Source: Rhodospirillaceae bacterium (GTDB taxonomy: Bacteria; Pseudomonadota; Alphaproteobacteria; SP197). Taken from it: DNA of 11,181 bases. The DNA lies in the NCBI GenBank assembly GCA_018700655.1, contig JABIUG010000425.1, positions 1 to 11,181 on the forward strand, written 5' to 3'. The position numbers were made by a program, and so were the translations under genes. Positions 1 to 7,576 of this stretch are shown in pieces. How positions within the stretch are numbered: the first letter of the stretch is position 1; each line of letters starts with the position of its first letter. The notes beneath the pieces were generated by a model. That model was not told the origin of the DNA. It ran no database searches and saw nothing but the letters and a program-made list of their open reading frames with translations.

Positions 1-188
1 ATGACGGTCGTCTGGGCTTTGCCTGGCAGGCCGAAGACCTCAACGCTGCCGGAGCCGTGGGCAATGCAGCAGGCGCCACGGCCGAGATCGGCAACATATT
101 GCTCGGCGCCCATGCCCAACGCCTGGCCGAGATGATCATGGACGCTGCTGATTTCGAACGACAGGCACATTTCCGCCCGGGCACCTGA
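1..188 (+). CDS. Creatininase-family amidohydrolase, C-terminal fragment
   Basis: The third forward frame is open from base 3 to a TGA at 186-188, giving about 61 residues that must be the end of a gene starting before the window. The fragment contains AWQAEDLNAAGAVGNAAGAT followed by AEIGN, then an amphipathic helix ending in ADF. In creatininase-family proteins (metal-dependent amidohydrolases such as creatinine amidohydrolase) the C-terminus has a similar pattern, with a G-[DN]-x-x-x-A-T-A-E-x-G turn and a long final helix. The metal ligands lie upstream and cannot be seen. The stop is 3 bp before the next ATG, so it is probably co-transcribed with the PhzS-like monooxygenase. Members act on varied cyclic or linear amides, so no substrate is proposed. 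The family call rests on this short motif only and is moderate. Confidence 0.55.
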   Translation, partial: DGRLGFAWQAEDLNAAGAVGNAAGATAEIGNILLGAHAQRLAEMIMDAADFERQAHFRPGT

Positions 189-191
189 ACC

Positions 192-1442
192 ATGGAAATC
201 GTCATTGTCGGTGCCGGGATCGGCGGTCTGGTTGCTGCACTGGCCCTCAACGCTGCCAGGCACAGGCCAGTTCTTTACGAATCCGTCTTCGAACTGCGCG
301 AGCTTGGCGTCGGTATCAACCTGTTGCCCCACGCCGTGCGGGTACTCGCGGACCTGGGACTTCAGAAGCGGCTGACCGACAACGGCATCGAGACCGCCGA
401 ACTTTTGTATTTCAACAAGCACGGCCAGAAAATCTGGCGTGAGGCGCGCGGCCTCGAAGCCGGTTACGGCTGGCCACAGATCTCGATCCATCGCGGCAAG
501 CTGCACACCCTTCTGCGTGAATGTGTCATCGAGCGCATCGGACCAGACGCCATCCATGCCGGCCACCACCTCAGCGCACTCGAACAGAATGGAACCGCAA
601 CCGAGTTGCTGTTCACAGACCGGCTGACAGGTGAGCGAGTCCTGAGACGCAGTGCCGAGTTGGTCCTTGGCGCCGATGGCATCCATTCGGCAGTGCGCGC
701 GCACCTCCACCCCCAGGAAGGTCCACCGATCTGGAACGGCGCCGTTCTCTGGCGCGGCGTTTGCGAGAGCGAAACCTTCCTCACCGGCCGCTCCATGTTC
801 ATGGCCGGCCACGCCAACCAGAAGTTCGTATGTTACCCACTCTCGCCACGCCATCTGGCGGCTGGACGCTCCCTGACCAACTGGGTCGCCGAGTTGCGCT
901 TTGATCCCGGGGTGGCGTTCAATCGAGAAGACTGGAACCGCAAGGCCGATCCGGCCGACTTCCTGCCCGCCTTTGAAAGCTGGAACTTCGACTGGCTCGA
1001 TATCCCTTCCCTCATTCACGCGACTGACGACATCTGGGAATACCCCATGGTTGACCGCGACCCGGTGGGCCGCTGGAGCTTCGGAAATGTCAGCCTGTTG
1101 GGCGATGCCGCCCACCCGATGTATCCGATCGGTTCAAACGGCGCGTCACAAGCCATTCTCGATGCTGCCGCCCTGGCCGAGGCTCTGGACAGCCATGATG
1201 ATGGTCCCACAGCCCTGCTCGCCTATCAGGACCGGCGCCTTGAGCCAACTGCGGGCATCGTGCGCGCCAACCGTGGCCAGGGGCCCGAACAGGTCATGCA
1301 GATGGTTGAAGACCGCGCGCCGGACGGGTTTGACGATCTGGACACGGTCATCTCGCGTGAAGAACTCGAAGAAACCGCTTTGCGCTACAAACGCCTTGCC
1401 GGCTTCGACCCCGAAACCCTGAGGCGCACCAACCATGCCTGA
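192..1442 (+). CDS. PhzS-like FAD-dependent monooxygenase
   Basis: A 416-residue class A flavoprotein monooxygenase (PHBH fold) expected to use NAD(P)H and O2 to hydroxylate an aromatic or heteroaromatic substrate in the cytoplasm. Visible motifs are the N-terminal dinucleotide-binding GAGIGG (residues 7-12) with an acidic E30 at the end of strand 2, the DG motif GADGIHSAVRAHLHP (160-174), and the GD motif LLGDAAHPMYPIGSNGASQA (302-321). The stretches RGLEAG, SIHRGKL and YPMVDRDP, and the full length of about 400 residues, fit the PhzS subfamily. PhzS converts 5-methylphenazine-1-carboxylate to pyocyanin. No phenazine core genes are in the window, so the true substrate is unknown. The ATG lies 3 bp after the preceding stop with no strong ribosome binding site, which suggests coupled translation. 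Its end overlaps the next gene by 8 bp. The family call is firm; the reaction partner is inference. Confidence 0.9.
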   Translation: MEIVIVGAGIGGLVAALALNAARHRPVLYESVFELRELGVGINLLPHAVRVLADLGLQKRLTDNGIETAELLYFNKHGQKIWREARGLEAGYGWPQISIHRGKLHTLLRECVIERIGPDAIHAGHHLSALEQNGTATELLFTDRLTGERVLRRSAELVLGADGIHSAVRAHLHPQEGPPIWNGAVLWRGVCESETFLTGRSMFMAGHANQKFVCYPLSPRHLAAGRSLTNWVAELRFDPGVAFNREDWNRKADPADFLPAFESWNFDWLDIPSLIHATDDIWEYPMVDRDPVGRWSFGNVSLLGDAAHPMYPIGSNGASQAILDAAALAEALDSHDDGPTALLAYQDRRLEPTAGIVRANRGQGPEQVMQMVEDRAPDGFDDLDTVISREELEETALRYKRLAGFDPETLRRTNHA

Positions 1443-2307
1443 GGCCCTGCAAGCCCTGTCTGACGGCGCATCGGTGCTTCTGCGTCGACAGGGTAATCCC
1501 GCAGGCATGCGCATTCTGGTCAGCCACGGCACCGGTTTTGCCGTCGACGGCTTCCGGCGCATGTGGGAGCCGCTTTGCGTGAATTTCGACGTCATCACGT
1601 TCGATTTGCGCCATCACGGCCGCAATCTTGCCTGCGACCCGGCCTCGATCAATGCCGAGCGGCAGAACGCCGATATGCGCGAAGTGCTTGTCGGTACCCA
1701 TGAACAGTTCGGCATCAAACAGACCTTCGGGCTGTTCCATTCGATCTCTGCGCTTGCCGCCCTCCGGGTCGAAACCCGTGCGCCGGGATCATTTGCCGGC
1801 CTCGTTCTGATCGAGCCGCCTGCCCCGCCTCCTGCCGGCCATCCGCTGGAAGCAACGTTCGAAGAAGGTCGCCTGGCTCTCGCTGCACGCTCGGCCCGAC
1901 GCCAGGAGCGGTTCGAGAGCATTGCCGAACTTGCTTCCAAATATGCCGGACGCGAACCATTTTCCCTGTTCGAGGAAGGTGCTGGCGAGGAACTGGCAAG
2001 ATCCATTCTGGTTCAGGATGGCGTTGGCTGGCGGCTGGCGTGTTCCCCCGATGCCGAAAGCCGCTACTACACGACCAACTTCGATGACGGTCTTTTCGAC
2101 AGGGCCGATGCCGTTGGCTGCCGGGTTTTGATGCTGGCCGGGCGCAACGACCTCACCCTTCCGGGAACGCCGGCACAACTAGCCGGCGATCTGGCGCAGC
2201 GTGGCGGTTACGACTATCTCGAACTGGCCGATGCAACTCACATGATGCCGCTGGAGCGTCCCGGCGCCATCGCAGCGATGACCAACGCCTTTATCGCTTC
2301 AGTGTGA
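1435..2307 (+). CDS. Alpha/beta-hydrolase fold protein
   Basis: A 290-residue protein of typical single-domain alpha/beta-hydrolase length. The oxyanion-hole HGTG is at residues 31-34, after the first core strand RILVS. The strand FDVITFDLRHHGRN (51-64) leads to the nucleophile elbow LFHSISAL (100-107), with S103 as the candidate nucleophile. The acid is probably D239 in LAGRND, and the catalytic histidine H269 in ADATHMMPLERP. The elbow departs from G-x-S-x-G, since both glycines are replaced (F101 and S105). A cap domain probably spans about 135-220. It overlaps the monooxygenase by 8 bp in another frame, so the two are likely translated together and may act in sequence on one substrate, for example hydrolysing an ester, lactone or C-C bond made by oxidation. 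That pathway link is inference. The 3' end overlaps the convergent regulator by 9 bp. Confidence 0.85.
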   Translation: MPEALQALSDGASVLLRRQGNPAGMRILVSHGTGFAVDGFRRMWEPLCVNFDVITFDLRHHGRNLACDPASINAERQNADMREVLVGTHEQFGIKQTFGLFHSISALAALRVETRAPGSFAGLVLIEPPAPPPAGHPLEATFEEGRLALAARSARRQERFESIAELASKYAGREPFSLFEEGAGEELARSILVQDGVGWRLACSPDAESRYYTTNFDDGLFDRADAVGCRVLMLAGRNDLTLPGTPAQLAGDLAQRGGYDYLELADATHMMPLERPGAIAAMTNAFIASV

Positions 2308-2898
2308 GGCTGTCAGCGGGGCCAGACGCCCGAGATGATCCCGCAGCATCCGGGTCTGGCGATCCGCGGACCAACTGCGCGGTTCGAGTGTTGCACGCAG
2401 ACCGATACCGTTGATCACCGCGCAAAGCGCCTCGGCTTCATCTTCAAGGCTGTAGCGCAGAACAAGCTCGCCTCTTTCGCACATCCCCGTCAGGAGCCGG
2501 TCGACCTTTTTGCGCCAACGTCGGTGCATGGATCGCTGCAGCGGCCCCAGCTTGGGATCGTGCATCGCCCGTGACCAGAAGCAGTACCAGACCTTGGTCT
2601 CTGCCCGACCGGAGCGGTGCAACGGCAGGGCTTCGCTGAGAAACCCGATGGCGTCTTCAGGATCGCGCTGCAGAGACCGCTCCATTCGCCGGTTCATCGT
2701 CTCGATGGCATGTTCGAGGGCGGCCAGCAGCACGGCGTCCTTGTCTGTGAAGTAGTGGGTGATGGTGCCGGTCGTACAATCGGCCTCGCGACCGACATCC
2801 ACCAGTGTCACGGCTTCAAGACCACGTCGCGCGATCGCCGCACATGCGGCACCAGCAATCATGCTCTTGCGCTGTTGATGATCGACCACCTTGGGCAT
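2299..2898 (-). CDS. TetR/AcrR-family repressor, BetI-like
   Basis: A 199-residue regulator. An N-terminal TetR helix-turn-helix is clear: ARRGLEAVTLVDVGREADC leads into TGTITHYFTDKDAVL, with the HYF signature near residues 48-50. The C-terminal two-thirds is helical ligand-binding and dimerisation sequence with KVWYCFWSRAM, resembling the BetI-type TetR C-domain. I chose the ATG at 2896-2898 over the in-frame GTG two codons upstream because GGTGA ends 7 bases before it and BetI-like proteins begin MPKV. It reads away from the acyl-CoA dehydrogenase, and the gap contains an inverted repeat suited to a TetR dimer, so it probably represses that operon and itself. Its ligand is most likely an acyl-CoA or the pathway's acid, by analogy with other divergent TetR genes. 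Its stop lies inside the end of the convergent hydrolase gene. Confidence 0.9.
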   Translation of the reverse strand: MPKVVDHQQRKSMIAGAACAAIARRGLEAVTLVDVGREADCTTGTITHYFTDKDAVLLAALEHAIETMNRRMERSLQRDPEDAIGFLSEALPLHRSGRAETKVWYCFWSRAMHDPKLGPLQRSMHRRWRKKVDRLLTGMCERGELVLRYSLEDEAEALCAVINGIGLRATLEPRSWSADRQTRMLRDHLGRLAPLTASH

Positions 2899-2920
2899 TG
2901 ACACATCACCGTTTCATGTT

Positions 2921-2944
2921 TTTACATAATTACCATTATGCAAA
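2921..2944. promoter_or_regulatory. Inverted-repeat operator, likely TetR binding site
   Basis: The arms TTTACATAAT (2921-2930) and ATTATGCAAA (2935-2944) are complementary at 9 of 10 positions around a TACC spacer. The 24-bp repeat is AT-rich in otherwise GC-rich DNA, and it sits midway between the divergent starts of the TetR gene and the acyl-CoA dehydrogenase. Size, symmetry and place match TetR-family operators. I found no convincing -35/-10 pair with normal spacing on either strand, though CATAAT within each arm could serve as a -10 element. Binding by this regulator is inference. Confidence 0.65.
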
Positions 2945-2981
2945 GGCCTGGCAATGACGGCAAGTATCGAGGGAGATGACG

Positions 2982-4151
2982 ATGGACATGGGGCTCACCA
3001 AGGACGACCTGGATGTTCGCGCACGTGCACGCGAGTTCAGGGAGAAATTTCTGTTTCCCAACGAAGAAGAACTCGATGAACATGACCATCTCCCCGAAGC
3101 AACGGAAAGCCAGATTCGCCAGGGTGTTCTCGACTACCGCTTGAATGCGATCAACCATGCACGCGAGTTCGGCGGACAGGCCATGACGATGGTCCAGCAG
3201 TGTATCGTCAACGAAGAAGTCGGCGCGGCAACCAACGCGCTCTGGGGCCGCGTATGGCAGCCCCCGGTCTGCCTGCAGGACGGTACGCCTGAACAGATCG
3301 AGAAGTACCTCATCCCTGCCTGTCGCGGGGAACTTCGCACCTCATTCTGCACTTCGGAACCGACAGCAGGCTCCGATGCCGGTGGGGTCAAGACCGCTGC
3401 CGTTATCGATGGCAACCACTATGTCATCAACGGTGAGAAATGTTTTGCCAGCAACGCCGAGTTCGCCGATCTCAACCTCCTGACCACAATTGTTGACAGT
3501 GACCCCACCAAACCCACCTTGTTCCTGATCGACAAGGGAACGGCAGGGTTCAACGTCCGCTGCCTGCCCCGCTTCGCCCAGCGCTCCGGCCACGGCCACC
3601 CCGAACTCGACATCGAGGACATGCGTGTCCCCACGACCCAGATCCTGGGCGAGGTCGGTAAAGGTTACGAACTCACCAAGGACTGGTTTGTCGAAGCACG
3701 GCTGGCGATTGCTGCACGAAGCATCGGCATGGCGATCCGCGCCACGGAACTTGCCCTGGAATGGGCGCGCGAACGTGAACAGTTCGGCCAGGCAATTATC
3801 AACTTTCAGGCGGTCGAATTCATGATCGCCGAGATGGCAACCGACATCATGGCCGGCAAGTCGATGCTCTACCGCGTCGCCCAGGAAATCGATTCCGATC
3901 TCGACCGCAAGACCGCCCACGCCAAGGCAAGCGCGATCAAGCTGTTCTGTTCGGAAGCAGGTTTTCGGGTGGTCGACAAGGCGGTCCAGATCTTCGGCGG
4001 CCGTGGCACCATGTGTGAAAACCCGGTCGAACGCCTGACCCGCGACGTGCGTCTGGAACGCATCTGGGAAGGCACCTCGGAGATTCAGAAGATGGTCATG
4101 GGTGGCCAGATCAGAAAACGCGGACTGGATATGTACACGGGATGGGACTGA
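2982..4151 (+). CDS. Acyl-CoA dehydrogenase family flavoprotein
   Basis: A 389-residue protein of full acyl-CoA dehydrogenase length. This FAD enzyme normally introduces a trans-2,3 double bond into an acyl-CoA and passes electrons to ETF; some relatives such as crotonobetainyl-CoA reductase (CaiA) run in reverse. Visible signatures are the flavin-contacting CTSEPTAGSDAGG (123-135), the helix AREREQFGQ (262-270) of the C-terminal four-helix bundle, and QIFGGRGTMCENPVERLTRD followed by RIWEGTSEIQ (361-370). E363 in WEGT is the candidate catalytic base, placed as in medium-chain enzymes. An upstream in-frame ATG at 2976 is directly beside the GAGGGAG ribosome binding site, so the ATG at 2982, six bases further on, is the better start. 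It is the first gene of a four-gene run and is probably controlled by the divergent TetR regulator. Acyl chain specificity cannot be read. Confidence 0.9.
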   Translation: MDMGLTKDDLDVRARAREFREKFLFPNEEELDEHDHLPEATESQIRQGVLDYRLNAINHAREFGGQAMTMVQQCIVNEEVGAATNALWGRVWQPPVCLQDGTPEQIEKYLIPACRGELRTSFCTSEPTAGSDAGGVKTAAVIDGNHYVINGEKCFASNAEFADLNLLTTIVDSDPTKPTLFLIDKGTAGFNVRCLPRFAQRSGHGHPELDIEDMRVPTTQILGEVGKGYELTKDWFVEARLAIAARSIGMAIRATELALEWAREREQFGQAIINFQAVEFMIAEMATDIMAGKSMLYRVAQEIDSDLDRKTAHAKASAIKLFCSEAGFRVVDKAVQIFGGRGTMCENPVERLTRDVRLERIWEGTSEIQKMVMGGQIRKRGLDMYTGWD

Positions 4152-4227
4152 TCCGGCTTGCACTCGCACCTTCAACAGGGCCAACTCTTTGCCCAGAACC
4201 CAGTTCGTTTCCTTCCCGGAGCCTAAT

Positions 4228-5487
4228 GTGAAGCACCCAAGTTCGTTGAAGGAAATCGTCGAAAACGGTTTGTGTCTGGGCTGCGGCCTGTGCCAGTCCG
4301 TCGCCGGACCCGATCGGGTCGAAATGGACTGGGTCGACCCTCCTGGCCGGCTGCGTCCACGCATCCTCAGGCCCCTGGACGAAGCAACGGAAAAGGCCAT
4401 CCTGGCGAGTTGTCCGGGTGCCTTGCTCGACGAACCACTCGATCCCAAACGTCACGGCCACGAGGCCCGTGAAGACCCTTCGTTCGGGCCATGGATCCGA
4501 GCATGGAAGGGGCATGCCAGTGACCCGGAGGTCCATCGCATGGCTTCGTCCGGGGGGGCGCTGACAGCCCTTGGCCTCTATCTGATTGAAACCGGCGAAG
4601 TCGATTTCATCTACCATGTCACAGCCGATGAAGAGCGCCCCATGCGTTCGCGCAGCCATGTTTCGACAACGCGTGAAGACGTTCTGGCGGGCGCCGGTTC
4701 CCGCTATGGCCCGGTCGCACCGCTCGACCGTTTCGTTGAGCAACTCGACAAGGGCAAACCCTTCGCCGTGATCGGCAAACCCTGCGACATCTCCGGTGTT
4801 CACAACATGCGCAAGATCGACCCGCGCGTGGACGAGCTCTTGAAGTACACGATGGCCTTTTCCTGCGGCACCTTCGCCGACCTGCAGTGTTCGCGATGGA
4901 TGCTTGAACGTGTCGGGTTTCCCGGTGGCCAGGAAGGCGAGGAGAACCTCTCGCTCTACCGTTATCGCGGCTATGGCTGCCCGGGACCGACCCGCGCAGT
5001 CGACAAGGAAGGCAAGGTCTATGACGAGAAGTACCTGAGCTTCTGGTACGGTAATCACGGCTGGACCCATCAGTTCCGTTGCAAGATCTGTGCGGACCCG
5101 ACCGGCGAGGCAACCGACATCTCTGTCGCAGATGCCTGGCCTGGCGGTGGGCCGACCGAGGAGGAATGGGGCGGCTACAGCATGTTCATCAGTCGCACGC
5201 CACGCGGCGATGCCCTGATGCAGGCCGCAATCGATGCTGCTGTGGTGACGGTCGAAGTCGATGACATCAAGACCCTTTACGACGTGCAGCCCCATCAAGC
5301 GGTCAAGAAACAGGGCATCAATGCCCGCCTCAAGGCGATCGAAGATTCCGGCAGCCCTGGTCCCGTGTTCCACAACATGCGGCTGGATCAAGCCCAGGCA
5401 CAGAACGATCAGGAATTTTTCGACAGCAACCACGAGGGCACCAGAGTGAGGATCGAGAAAGGCGTGAACCGTGAACGTCTTGCCTGA
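4228..5487 (+). CDS. FrhB/FdhB-like iron-sulfur flavoprotein (F420 dehydrogenase beta family)
   Basis: A 419-residue member of the coenzyme F420 hydrogenase/dehydrogenase beta-subunit family, which also contains chlorophyll-pathway reductases such as BciB and HCAR. The N-terminal segment has ENGLCLGCGLCQSVAG with C16, C19 and C22, and a possible fourth ligand C62 in SCPG. The C-terminal domain shows GKPCDISGVHNMRK (183-196), AFSCGTFAD (210-218), YRGYGCPGP (246-254), and the FRCKICADPTGEATDISVAD block (283-302) with C285 and C288, all typical of this family. FAD and one or two [4Fe-4S] clusters are expected by family. The frame is open upstream to 4102, inside the preceding gene, but GTG at 4228 with GGAG six bases before it is the likely start, since homology begins just after it. 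It sits between an acyl-CoA dehydrogenase and an acyl-CoA synthetase, suggesting an electron-transfer role. The physiological donor or acceptor is unknown. Confidence 0.85.
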   Translation: MKHPSSLKEIVENGLCLGCGLCQSVAGPDRVEMDWVDPPGRLRPRILRPLDEATEKAILASCPGALLDEPLDPKRHGHEAREDPSFGPWIRAWKGHASDPEVHRMASSGGALTALGLYLIETGEVDFIYHVTADEERPMRSRSHVSTTREDVLAGAGSRYGPVAPLDRFVEQLDKGKPFAVIGKPCDISGVHNMRKIDPRVDELLKYTMAFSCGTFADLQCSRWMLERVGFPGGQEGEENLSLYRYRGYGCPGPTRAVDKEGKVYDEKYLSFWYGNHGWTHQFRCKICADPTGEATDISVADAWPGGGPTEEEWGGYSMFISRTPRGDALMQAAIDAAVVTVEVDDIKTLYDVQPHQAVKKQGINARLKAIEDSGSPGPVFHNMRLDQAQAQNDQEFFDSNHEGTRVRIEKGVNRERLA

Positions 5488-7576
5488 CGCAAGCCGGATA
5501 ACGCGCCGGCGCAAAAACCTTCGAAAGCTGACCAACGCCCGCTCGATTGCCTTTATCGGTGGTGCGAGTGCGGCCAGCGGCATCGAATATTGCCGTGCCC
5601 TGGGCTTTCAGGGAGATGTCTGGGCGGTCAATCCCAAACACTCCGAGCTTGGAGGCGTCCCCTGCTTCCCCAGGGTCAGTGATCTGCCTGGCGTCCCCGA
5701 TGCCAGCTGGATCGCCGTTTCCACAGAACGCTCCGTCGATGCCATTGCCGAGCTAAACGCCATCGGGGCACCCTCGGCCGTGATGTACACCGCCGGCTTT
5801 ACCGAAACCGGTGATGACACGATGGAACGCCGCCTGGTTGAGGTGGCCGGAGACATGGCCGTGGTCGGGCCCAACTGCATCGGTGTCGTGAACTATCTCG
5901 ATGGCGTACCTGTCGCCCTGACACCTGGCCTTGGAACCCATCGCCCACAACACGGTGTCGCCCTGATTGCCCAGAGCGGCACGATCATCGGCAACATGGT
6001 GATGAACGAACGCTCGCTGCCGGTCAGCCATCTCTTCAGCATGGGCAACCAGTCTGTCTGCGAGATCGCCGATGCGATCGACGTTCTGGCTGACGACCCC
6101 CGGGTCGATGCGATCCTGCTTTACATCGAAGGCCTGCGTGACGGGCCAGCCTTTGCCGAGGCCGCGACACGTGCGTTCAACCAGGGCAAAACCATCATCG
6201 CCCTCAAGGCCGGCGATTCCGAGGTTGGTCGCGAACTCGCGCTCTCCCATACGGGCTCCCTGGCGGGCTCACCGGAGCTCTACGAAGCGTTCTTTCAAAG
6301 GCTTGGGATCATCACGGTCAAAACCTTCCCCGAGCTTCTCGAGATGAGCAAAATGTTTGCCTTTCGCGGTGTGCCCCAAGGCAATCGCCTGATGATCGAG
6401 ACCTGTTCGGGTACTGACTCCGGTTACAGCGCCGATCTGGCGGAGCGCCATGGCGTCGCCCTGCCCCACCTTGAGGAAAACGTGCGCGACGCTGTGACAA
6501 AGGTCATCCCGGCAATTGCGACAGCAGCCAACCCGCTTGATGTCACCATGGAACAATGGGGCGACCGCGAGGCTCAGGCCCGTTCGCTCATCACCATGCT
6601 CGGTCAGTCCTGTGATGCGGCAGCGCTTGTTATCAACCTCCCGTCGCAGGGAGCAACGCCCAGCTACGATCCGGCAATCGAGGCCATGATTGACGTGAAG
6701 GCTGCGACCGATCTGCCCTGTTATGTCATCACCAACCTGCCCGAAGGCGCTCCGACCTGGGTTCGCGAGCTGATGATGGAACATGGAGTCATCGTGCTGC
6801 AGGGTCTGGAAGATGCCTTTGCCTGCATCGGCCAAGCCGCCCGTTATGTTGCACAACGCCAGACGCTCGAAACTGCAGGTGGTCCCGATGGCCGCCTGCT
6901 GCGTTGCCGGCCTCTGGTCCCCGATTCCGTACTCGACGAAAAAACCGCCAAAGGCATGTTGGCAGAAGCCGGTTTGCCGGTTCCCTCTTCACAAGTTTGC
7001 CGTGACACCAAATCTGCAGTCACCGCAGCGCAGAACATGGGTTATCCCGCTGTGATCAAGGGGCACGGCGTGGCCCTTGCCCACAAGTCCGAACTCGGTG
7101 CCGTAGCCGTCAACCTTGTCGATGATGCGGCGGTCGAGAGTGCATCCCACACCATCCTGGCACTGGACGGGGTCGAAGCTGTGCTTGTGGAGGCCATGGT
7201 GCAGGATGGCGTCGCCGAGATCATCATCGGCATCAAACGAGACCCCACCCTGGGCCTTGGCCTCATCCTTGGCAGCGGCGGGATTCTGACGGAACTGGTG
7301 CGCGACACCATCACGCTTATGCTGCCCGTGACCCCGGCAGCCATTGCCGACGCCCTGGGCGGACTACGTTGTCACGCCTTGCTGACCGGATTCCGCGGCA
7401 AACCTGCTGGCGACATTCCCGCTCTGATCGGAGCGATTGCTGGGGTTGCACGCTTTGCCGAGGACCACGCTGATACGCTGATGGAACTCGACATAAACCC
7501 TGTGATTGTCAGACCCGAGGGCAAGGGTGTTGCCGCCGTCGACGCCCTGATCCGATTGGGCAAGGAAGCACCATGA
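5471..7576 (+). CDS. ADP-forming acyl-CoA synthetase (fused alpha-beta, acetate-CoA ligase family)
   Basis: A 701-residue protein with the fused layout of ADP-forming acid-CoA ligases, which make acyl-CoA from acid, ATP and CoA or run in reverse to make ATP. The order is a CoA-binding Rossmann domain (about 22-145; ARSIAFIGGASAA, VVGPNCIGVVN), succinyl-CoA-synthetase-like domains (about 160-460) carrying the phospho-histidine motif ELALSHTGSLAG with H260, and an ATP-grasp domain (about 475-701) with AVIKGHG, AHKSELGAV (H538) and LGLILGSGGILTEL. All key motifs are intact. GTG at 5471 is the start; AGAAAGG ends eight bases before it, and the gene overlaps the FrhB-like gene by 17 bp. Its last four bases form ATGA with the SDR gene. 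The substrate is unsettled: relatives use acetate, propionate, aryl acids or carnitine-like acids. Its presence supports an acyl-CoA pathway starting from a free acid. Confidence 0.9.
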   Translation: MNVLPDASRITRRRKNLRKLTNARSIAFIGGASAASGIEYCRALGFQGDVWAVNPKHSELGGVPCFPRVSDLPGVPDASWIAVSTERSVDAIAELNAIGAPSAVMYTAGFTETGDDTMERRLVEVAGDMAVVGPNCIGVVNYLDGVPVALTPGLGTHRPQHGVALIAQSGTIIGNMVMNERSLPVSHLFSMGNQSVCEIADAIDVLADDPRVDAILLYIEGLRDGPAFAEAATRAFNQGKTIIALKAGDSEVGRELALSHTGSLAGSPELYEAFFQRLGIITVKTFPELLEMSKMFAFRGVPQGNRLMIETCSGTDSGYSADLAERHGVALPHLEENVRDAVTKVIPAIATAANPLDVTMEQWGDREAQARSLITMLGQSCDAAALVINLPSQGATPSYDPAIEAMIDVKAATDLPCYVITNLPEGAPTWVRELMMEHGVIVLQGLEDAFACIGQAARYVAQRQTLETAGGPDGRLLRCRPLVPDSVLDEKTAKGMLAEAGLPVPSSQVCRDTKSAVTAAQNMGYPAVIKGHGVALAHKSELGAVAVNLVDDAAVESASHTILALDGVEAVLVEAMVQDGVAEIIIGIKRDPTLGLGLILGSGGILTELVRDTITLMLPVTPAAIADALGGLRCHALLTGFRGKPAGDIPALIGAIAGVARFAEDHADTLMELDINPVIVRPEGKGVAAVDALIRLGKEAP

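Noticed and set aside
2898..2903. TTGACA as a -35 element for the acyl-CoA dehydrogenase promoter
   Set aside because: It overlaps the regulator's start codon, and the nearest CATAAT is 21 bases away, beyond normal spacing.
4102..4227. An upstream extension of the FrhB-like frame starting inside the acyl-CoA dehydrogenase gene
   Set aside because: The extension looks unlike the family, while GTG at 4228 has a well-placed GGAG and sits just before the first conserved segment.
3342..4448. A 368-codon open frame on the minus strand opposite the acyl-CoA dehydrogenase
   Set aside because: It is antisense to a firmly identified gene, has no recognisable motifs and spans the boundary between two real genes.
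4111..5583. A 490-codon open frame on the minus strand opposite the FrhB-like gene
   Set aside because: It lies antisense to a gene with clear family motifs, shows no recognisable domain, and long antisense frames are expected in GC-rich DNA with strong third-position bias.
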